Below the pieces are notes generated by a model. The model was not told the origin of the DNA, did not search any database, and saw only the letters and a list, made by a program, of their open reading frames with translations. Position numbers and translations under genes: made by a program. Shown here one piece after another: positions 7,025 through 11,493 of a stretch of 11,493 bases of DNA (its first letter is position 1; each line of letters starts with the position of its first letter). Origin of the DNA: CAYLLT01 sp964548565 (GTDB lineage Bacteria; Planctomycetota; Phycisphaerae; UBA1845; PWPN01); NCBI GenBank assembly GCA_964548565.1, contig CAZJTF010000229.1, positions 1 through 11,493 of the forward strand. Reading direction: 5' to 3'.

Positions 7025-9760
7025 TCAGACCCCGCCCCGGAGCATCAACCCGGCCCCGGGGGTGAACTCGCTCCTGCCTGACCGGTCGCAGAGCAGCGGC
7101 ACGCCAGACGAACAGCGGTACCGGCGTCGGCATAACCCGAACAGAACCACCAGCGTCGCGGCAGTAGCGGGTTCGGGGATGGGGACGGCCATGACCCGGG
7201 TCCAGCCGGCGGCGGAGTCGTAGGCGGCGTCAAGGAAGAAGGCCGGTGCGATCTTCGAATCGATGATGTTCCCGCCGCGGAACCAGGCGTCGACCTGGTC
7301 CGCCACGTTGCCCTCGACGAATACCGCGAGGCCGGCGAGATCGAGGCGGGAATCGTCGCGGATGGAGAGGCTGTGGACGAACAGGGACTGGTGGATCGAG
7401 CCTCCCGGCAGATAGTCCTGAAGCCGCAGCCGGCCGTAACCGTCGCCGCCGAGCACAAGCCCCGCCAATGCGAAGTTGCTGTCGAACCCGCCACCGAAGC
7501 GGCTCGCCACTTCCATGCCGCCCTCTTTGCCGCCCTCGAAGATCAGAGTCAGGTTCGACAGGCCGCTGACACGGGCGGCAGACGTCCTGGTCCCGAAGAA
7601 CCCGCCGCGCATGTGGATCGTCGATCCGGGTACAGCGCGGAAGGTGCTCTCCTCGTAGAGCCCGACGACACCGGTCGCAATCACCGTCGCATCGGCGCTA
7701 CCGATCCGGAAGACGCCCGGGCCATCGCGGCCAACCCAGAGAGAATCCACCTCCAGTCGGCCGCCGAGGAGTGCGTAGGTGGCTCCATCGGGACTGGATC
7801 TCGAGCCACTCACAGAAAGCAGTTTAGAGACGCGGTTCAGGCCACCGGACTGCGTGAAATCGGCCGTGCCGTTGATGTTTTGGTCGCGGCTGTCGAGTTG
7901 CCCCGTGCCGGCGAGTTCGTACTGCCCATCCTCCCATACCCAAAGCACGGGAGCGATGTGGTGGCCACCGGTGTTGACGAAGGATCCGCCCGTACCTGCC
8001 AGGCCGGTATACCCTCTGATCTGGCAGGTCTGCATGCTTTGAAGCGTTCCGCCGACGAGCCGGTACTTCGCGCTGCCGTTGAATCCCATGGACACGGTAT
8101 CCGTCACGACCGATCCGCCGGTCTGTTCGAAGCTGCCGCTTGAATGCTCACCGAGGAGGATCTTCCCCGCCCTCAGCGTTGACTCGCCCGACAGCCGGTA
8201 GGCGCCGGCGCCGCTGGTGGTGCCGATCGTCAACGTCCCATACAGATAGAAGGGTTGGGGCGCGGGACTGTACGACTCCCCGACGATGTTGCTGCCGCCC
8301 GTCTGGATGAACTCCCCCGAGGCGATGATCTGCTCCTTCGCCACGAGCGCGCCGGTTCCGCCAAGTTCATACTCCCCGCGCGCGGCACCGCTGCCGATCT
8401 GCAGCCTGGGCGTGGTGTTGCTGCCGCCGGTCTGGCGAAAGGCGCCCTCGACTTCGAGGGCACCACTGGTGAGCCGCCCGCTGCCGGACAGCGTGTACAG
8501 TGGACCCTGGTTTGCCTGGCCGAGCACCCGCGCGGTCCCCTTGACGTCAACCTCGCCGCCAGACTGGATGAACGTCCCGGTCGGCGATAAGAATGGAGGC
8601 GATTGCGGGCGTCCGATGGTCAGGGATCCGGCGTTTAGAACTGCATTGCCGCTGATGACATACGTGCCTGTGCCGGTGCTGCTGGTTCCAACCTCCAGGG
8701 CGCCGCACACGTTGGAACCGCCGGAATGCTCAAAGCGCCCCGTGCCCCCGAATCCGATCACTTCCGCAGGGGATGCAAGCACTCCCGAGACCATCCGATA
8801 TGTGCCACCGCCGGGAGAGTAGTCTCCCACGTAGATTCCGCCAAAGTCCTTGCCGACATACAATCCGGCTGAGGGATCAAAAGGTGGCGCTTCCTCGCCC
8901 GGAAGGGGGTAGCCGCCGATCTGGTGCGTGCCGCCGGTCTGGACGAACAGCCCGATACCCCCATTGCTCCCGCCGATGATCGTCCTCACGGTCTGGTCAG
9001 ACGAGGTCCGTACGATCCGAAGCTGTCCGTCGTGGAGTTCATACGCGGCATCTTCGTGATGGTCGGAGTCGATCGTCAGGCTGGGCGTCGTATTCTCCCC
9101 GCCCGCCTGGACAAATCGCCCGCTTCCGGCGACACCAATGCGTTCCTCTGCACGGGCAGACAGCCGGCTCGTGCCAGTGAGCTCGTAAAGGCCGTGGCCA
9201 ACGCCGTCACCGTCCTTGTCGCTGCCGACCAAGACCCACCCGGCGCTGACTTGGGCGCTACCCGACTGAAGGACAGTTCCGGTGCCGCCGGGCCCCACCT
9301 CAAACAGTTCCTTGATCATCAGGGAGCCGCCGGAGATCTGATAGCGGCCGACACCCGTGTGACCATGGCCCACAACCACGTCATGTGCGGCGTTCTGCCC
9401 GCCGGTCTGGAGGACCACGCCGCTTCCCGCGTCACCGATGATCAGCAGACTCGATTCGAGCGAGCCACCCTCCAGCAGGCGGAGCGTGCCGCTGTGGGTC
9501 GAAAGCTGCCCCAGCGTCAGACGGTGTGCAGTCGAACGGCGATCAGGATCGCGAATTTCCGCCAGGCCTCCGTTGTTGACGAAAACGTCGTCTCCGCCGA
9601 GGGGAACAACTCCGCCCTCCCAGTTCCCGGGGATGTTCCAGTCGGGATCGCCGCCGGCACCGGTCCAGTAGCGGTATGCGGCCTGGAGTGGTCGGTCGGC
9701 AGACACAAGGACGGCCACAGAGAGAACGAAGGCGGCAACGGAGGGGGTGCGGTTCGGCAT
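7025..9760 (-). CDS. PEP-CTERM beta-repeat surface protein, module A
   Basis: 911 aa from the ATG at 9760, preceded by a strong GGAGGAG site. Residues 1-27 form a signal peptide (hydrophobic core about 9-20). The family opening follows (W32, YWTGAGGDPDWNIPGNWEGG), then a long series of ~45-50-residue glycine-rich repeats with YELxGTGxLxA, GxGxFxQxGGxN and LxIG strands, typical of a beta-solenoid. It shares with B1 the inserted loop GGTHQ.xxYPL and a nearly identical C-terminal block, so A and B1 appear closest. The sorting signal is PIPEPAT (PEP 862-864), a hydrophobic run and CRRRYR (877-882). Unusually, 29 residues follow the basic cluster where this signal normally ends; aligned with B2, the stop after 'SGV' has been lost. 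No autotransporter barrel and no catalytic motif are visible. An exosortase-processed surface or matrix protein is inferred; its ligand is unknown. Confidence 0.92.
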   Translation of the reverse strand: MPNRTPSVAAFVLSVAVLVSADRPLQAAYRYWTGAGGDPDWNIPGNWEGGVVPLGGDDVFVNNGGLAEIRDPDRRSTAHRLTLGQLSTHSGTLRLLEGGSLESSLLIIGDAGSGVVLQTGGQNAAHDVVVGHGHTGVGRYQISGGSLMIKELFEVGPGGTGTVLQSGSAQVSAGWVLVGSDKDGDGVGHGLYELTGTSRLSARAEERIGVAGSGRFVQAGGENTTPSLTIDSDHHEDAAYELHDGQLRIVRTSSDQTVRTIIGGSNGGIGLFVQTGGTHQIGGYPLPGEEAPPFDPSAGLYVGKDFGGIYVGDYSPGGGTYRMVSGVLASPAEVIGFGGTGRFEHSGGSNVCGALEVGTSSTGTGTYVISGNAVLNAGSLTIGRPQSPPFLSPTGTFIQSGGEVDVKGTARVLGQANQGPLYTLSGSGRLTSGALEVEGAFRQTGGSNTTPRLQIGSGAARGEYELGGTGALVAKEQIIASGEFIQTGGSNIVGESYSPAPQPFYLYGTLTIGTTSGAGAYRLSGESTLRAGKILLGEHSSGSFEQTGGSVVTDTVSMGFNGSAKYRLVGGTLQSMQTCQIRGYTGLAGTGGSFVNTGGHHIAPVLWVWEDGQYELAGTGQLDSRDQNINGTADFTQSGGLNRVSKLLSVSGSRSSPDGATYALLGGRLEVDSLWVGRDGPGVFRIGSADATVIATGVVGLYEESTFRAVPGSTIHMRGGFFGTRTSAARVSGLSNLTLIFEGGKEGGMEVASRFGGGFDSNFALAGLVLGGDGYGRLRLQDYLPGGSIHQSLFVHSLSIRDDSRLDLAGLAVFVEGNVADQVDAWFRGGNIIDSKIAPAFFLDAAYDSAAGWTRVMAVPIPEPATAATLVVLFGLCRRRYRCSSGVPLLCDRSGRSEFTPGAGLMLRGGV
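7233..7270. repeat. 38-bp exact repeat in conserved C-terminal block, copy in gene A
   Basis: Identical to 1669-1706. The surrounding block, RDDSRLDLAGLAVFVEGN followed by VADQVDAWxRGGNIIDSKI, is shared almost residue for residue with B1 of the double gene. DNA similarity also continues through 7318-7389. Confidence 0.9.
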
Positions 9761-9764
9761 GGTT

Positions 9765-9771
9765 CTCCTCC
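9765..9771 (-). promoter_or_regulatory. Ribosome-binding site of gene A
   Basis: GGAGGAG on the minus strand, 4 nt before the ATG at 9760. It fixes the start of the signal peptide MPNRTPSVAAFVLSV. Confidence 0.75.
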
Positions 9772-9838
9772 CAGGTGTGGATCACGACGCACCCGGCTGA
9801 CACGGGAGTCAGCTATGCCGCGGAAACGCCCGTGTGCC

Positions 9839-9851
9839 GGTTTCAGGAACC
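9839..9851. promoter_or_regulatory. 13-bp imperfect palindrome (operator candidate), gene A
   Basis: The same GGTTTCAGGAACC as before the double gene, again abutting the -10 box and lying over the predicted transcription start. It is part of the 21-bp identical block 9838-9858. Confidence 0.5.
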
Positions 9852-9879
9852 AGTATACCACGATGGGGTGCGGTGGCCA
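9852..9879 (-). promoter_or_regulatory. Predicted sigma-70-type promoter of gene A
   Basis: Minus strand: -35 TGGCCA (9874-9879, 4 of 6 matches to consensus), 16-nt spacer, -10 TATACT (9852-9857). The -10 box ends 92 nt from the ATG, against 91 nt for the paralogous double gene. The leaders that follow are also recognisably related, so the whole upstream region was duplicated with the gene. Confidence 0.58.
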
Positions 9880-10137
9880 GCAGCGGCACGCGCCGGTGCC
9901 TGCCGCAGGCGCGTCCCTGTTTGGTATTCGCCGGAGATGGGCAGGATCAGCCTCGGATTTGCGAGATTCTGCAGAAGCCGAGCCTCGTCGGTCGTGGAGG
10001 GAGCGTCGGCGGACCAGAGAGCTCCGGCACGAGCGGACGAGAGAGCCGCGGCACAGGCGGCTCACGATGAGGCACCCGACCGTAAGGCACTGGTATGCAG
10101 AAGGTTGCGGGGAATTGGGCTCGTTCGTCGCACGCGT
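9880..10137. other. Intergenic stretch upstream of gene A, no gene seen
   Basis: No frame here has a ribosome-binding site with a recognisable product; open frames on the plus strand run out of neighbouring genes and look like GC-rich shadows. One imperfect tandem pair of 24 bp is present (10012-10035 and 10036-10059, 19 of 24 matching). Confidence 0.5.
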
Positions 10138-10147
10138 ACGAAACGAA

Positions 10148-10174
10148 ACCGGCCGCCTGCGGAAGGCGGCCGGT
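10148..10174 (-). terminator. Rho-independent terminator of the coiled-coil gene
   Basis: A perfect 11-bp GC-rich stem with a 5-nt loop (arms 10164-10174 and 10148-10158), followed on the minus strand by the T-rich TTCGTTTCGT. It lies 68 bp past the stop at 10243 and ends the coiled-coil transcript before the gene A promoter, so the two genes are probably separate units. Confidence 0.8.
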
Positions 10175-10242
10175 GATTGGATTTTCACCTGTTGCCGGAG
10201 TCCCGCCATGGCAGATTTCGCACCAGGCGGGCGGCGATGCGA

Positions 10243-11493
10243 CTACTCGCGGGGGCGGCGGGAGCGATCGCGGCGGGAGTCGCGGCGCTCACCCGATTCC
10301 GAATCGCCCCGGCGACTGAAGGACGGACGCGAGGTCGCCTCGGCCGGCTGCGTGGACGCAACAGCCGGCTGGCTGGTGGACGCCGGCTGCGTCGTGATCA
10401 CGGACGGCAGGAACTCCCCGACGGCCTGGCGCTGCGCCAGGGTGGGCAGCTGTTCGAGCTTGGTCCGGAGCTGGTGATACATGCTCTCCACCGGCTGGTT
10501 CAGGAACGCCACCTGCTGCTGGCGGAGACTCGGATCCGCGATGCTCTGGGCCGCTGTGAAGTCCTCGCGCTTACCCTGTTCGTACGCAGCGCGGTCGCGG
10601 AGCGCTTCACGCAGGACGGACTCGGCGCTCGCGCGCTGGGAAGAGTCGAGCCGGTACCGCCGGATGAAATCACGAACGTACCGCTCCCAGGGGCCGGTCG
10701 GGTCCTGCTGAGCGAGGGAGCCGGGGTGCTCGCCGGGCTGGGCAACGCCCACCTGGCCCTCCAGGCTCTGCGAGCCGTCCCAGCCCTGCTGCTGCTGCTC
10801 AGAGCGGCGGCGGCGATAGTCCTCACGGCGCTGATCCCACTCGCGACGGCGGTCTTCTCGGCTGCGTCGCGGCGTTTCGCCATCGTCGGCCGACTGGTCC
10901 TGTTGCCAGGGCGGCGGGCCGCCGGGTTGCAGACCCTGATCGCCAGACTGCTGGCCGCCGAGGGGCTGGTTCGGATCCTGCGCCGCTTCGCCCTGCTGCT
11001 CGCGCTGCTGGCGCCACTCCTTCATCCGCTGCTCGCGGTCGCGGCGCCAGCTCTCGAAGCGCTGCTCGCGCTCGGCGTTTTCGGCGTCCCAGGCGGCACG
11101 GCCGCGCTGTGCCTGCTCCGGGGGCAGGATTTTCTCGACCTCGGTGGAGACGCGCTGCGATCCCAGGGGTGAGTCGCGCCACATGCTGCGCATCTGCTCG
11201 CCGAGTTGACGGGCCTGAGGGGAGTTCCAGGAGTCGCGGCCCTGGCTTTCACGGAGCTGGCGCATCTGCTGGCCGAGCTGCTCAAACTGCTGGCGGCGGG
11301 ACTCGGCGAACTGGCGCTGCTCGGCCTTGAGGCGTTCGAGCTGGCCCTGCGCCTGGACCTTCTGCGAATCATCGAGCTGATAGGTGCGGCTCAGTCGCTC
11401 CATCTGGCGTTCGACCATCCGGTCGAGGAAACGTTCCTGATTCTCGGGCGAGAACGGATCGCCACCACGCCCATCACGCCCGCGGCCTATCTC
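10243..11493 (-). CDS. Gln/Arg/Glu-rich coiled-coil protein with duplicated Spy-like helical domain (5' end missing)
   Basis: The frame is open to the right window edge: 416 residues are visible. The first ATG inside the window (11418) is residue 26 and is not the likely start, because coding-like sequence (SPENQERFLDR) precedes it; the true start and any signal peptide lie outside. Two related helical units are visible: residues about 20-135 (RTYQLDDSQKVQAQ ... EVEKILPPEQAQRGR) and about 268-360 (RRYRLDSSQRASAES ... LEQLPTLAQRQAV). Each has a Y.LD.SQ turn, a long charged helix and a second LPxxxAQR turn. Between them is a low-complexity Gln/Arg linker; after them comes a TTQPASTSQPA tail and an Arg-rich end. 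The LD.SQ/LPPEQ pattern recalls the LTxxQ turns of Spy/CpxP-type periplasmic chaperones, but that is an analogy only. Low-complexity composition makes homology uncertain. It is followed by its own terminator. Confidence 0.82.
   Translation of the reverse strand, partial: EIGRGRDGRGGDPFSPENQERFLDRMVERQMERLSRTYQLDDSQKVQAQGQLERLKAEQRQFAESRRQQFEQLGQQMRQLRESQGRDSWNSPQARQLGEQMRSMWRDSPLGSQRVSTEVEKILPPEQAQRGRAAWDAENAEREQRFESWRRDREQRMKEWRQQREQQGEAAQDPNQPLGGQQSGDQGLQPGGPPPWQQDQSADDGETPRRSREDRRREWDQRREDYRRRRSEQQQQGWDGSQSLEGQVGVAQPGEHPGSLAQQDPTGPWERYVRDFIRRYRLDSSQRASAESVLREALRDRAAYEQGKREDFTAAQSIADPSLRQQQVAFLNQPVESMYHQLRTKLEQLPTLAQRQAVGEFLPSVITTQPASTSQPAVASTQPAEATSRPSFSRRGDSESGERRDSRRDRSRRPRE

Noticed and set aside
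1..9760. Autotransporter (type V secretion) passenger with C-terminal barrel
   Set aside because: The repeats resemble those of autotransporter passengers, but each complete module ends in PEP, a hydrophobic helix and a basic cluster, with no beta-barrel of about 250 residues.
1..9760. CRISPR-like regularity from recurring ccgccggtctg-type short words
   Set aside because: The words are the codons of QTGG within ~45-50-residue protein repeats, in frame and with no constant spacer/repeat structure.
8924..10477. 517-codon plus-strand open frame spanning the start of gene A and the gap
   Set aside because: It overlaps the signal peptide, promoter and terminator of genes on the other strand and its product has no recognisable domain; long antisense frames are common in GC-rich DNA.
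10177..11172. 331-codon open frame on the plus strand opposite the coiled-coil gene, Leu/Ala-rich and membrane-like
   Set aside because: It mirrors CAG/CTG-rich codons of the minus-strand gene; the minus-strand reading has a duplicated domain, a TQPA tail and a terminator, while this frame has no ribosome-binding site or recognisable motif.

Overview
The window is GC-rich bacterial DNA, and every gene I can support is on the minus strand. Three neighbouring genes encode long, secreted, repetitive proteins with PEP-CTERM (exosortase-type) C-termini. The fourth encodes a Gln/Arg/Glu-rich coiled-coil protein with a Thr/Ser-Gln-Pro-Ala tail. Tandem PEP-CTERM proteins that begin 'YWTGAGGDPDWNxPxNW', together with TQPA/SQPA linkers, point to Planctomycetota, probably the Phycisphaerae. 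That is an inference from protein style, not from a marker gene. The left edge coincides with a 55-bp exact repeat, so this is probably a metagenome contig that breaks there.

Layout in the direction of transcription (right to left): (1) 11493-10243, a coiled-coil protein whose 5' end lies outside the window, followed by a good intrinsic terminator at 10148-10174. (2) A 482-bp gap holding that terminator and a predicted promoter. (3) 9760-7025, PEP-CTERM beta-repeat protein A (911 aa). (4) A 137-bp gap with a second copy of the same promoter/palindrome cassette. (5) 6887-1536, a 1783-aa double protein: two complete PEP-CTERM proteins (B1 and B2) joined in one reading frame, with an internal sorting signal and an internal signal-peptide-like segment. 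(6) A 437-bp gap with one strong inverted repeat and no convincing gene. (7) 1098-1, the N-terminal 366 residues of a fourth paralogous module (C), cut off by the window edge.

The four modules A, B1, B2 and C share one plan: signal peptide, a 'YWTG..GDPDWN.PENW..G.VP..D..FINNG' opening, many ~45-50-residue glycine-rich repeats (YELSGTGxLxA...xxGxxGxGxFxQxGGxN...LxVG) and a strongly conserved C-terminal block. The visible C-termini (A, B1, B2) end in PEP plus a hydrophobic stretch and a basic cluster. They look like a locally amplified family of cell-surface or matrix beta-solenoid proteins sorted by an exosortase encoded elsewhere. No enzymatic function can be assigned. The most notable points are the head-to-tail fusion with internal sorting signals, and the duplicated promoter with a 13-bp palindrome at the predicted transcription start, at the same distance from two paralogues.
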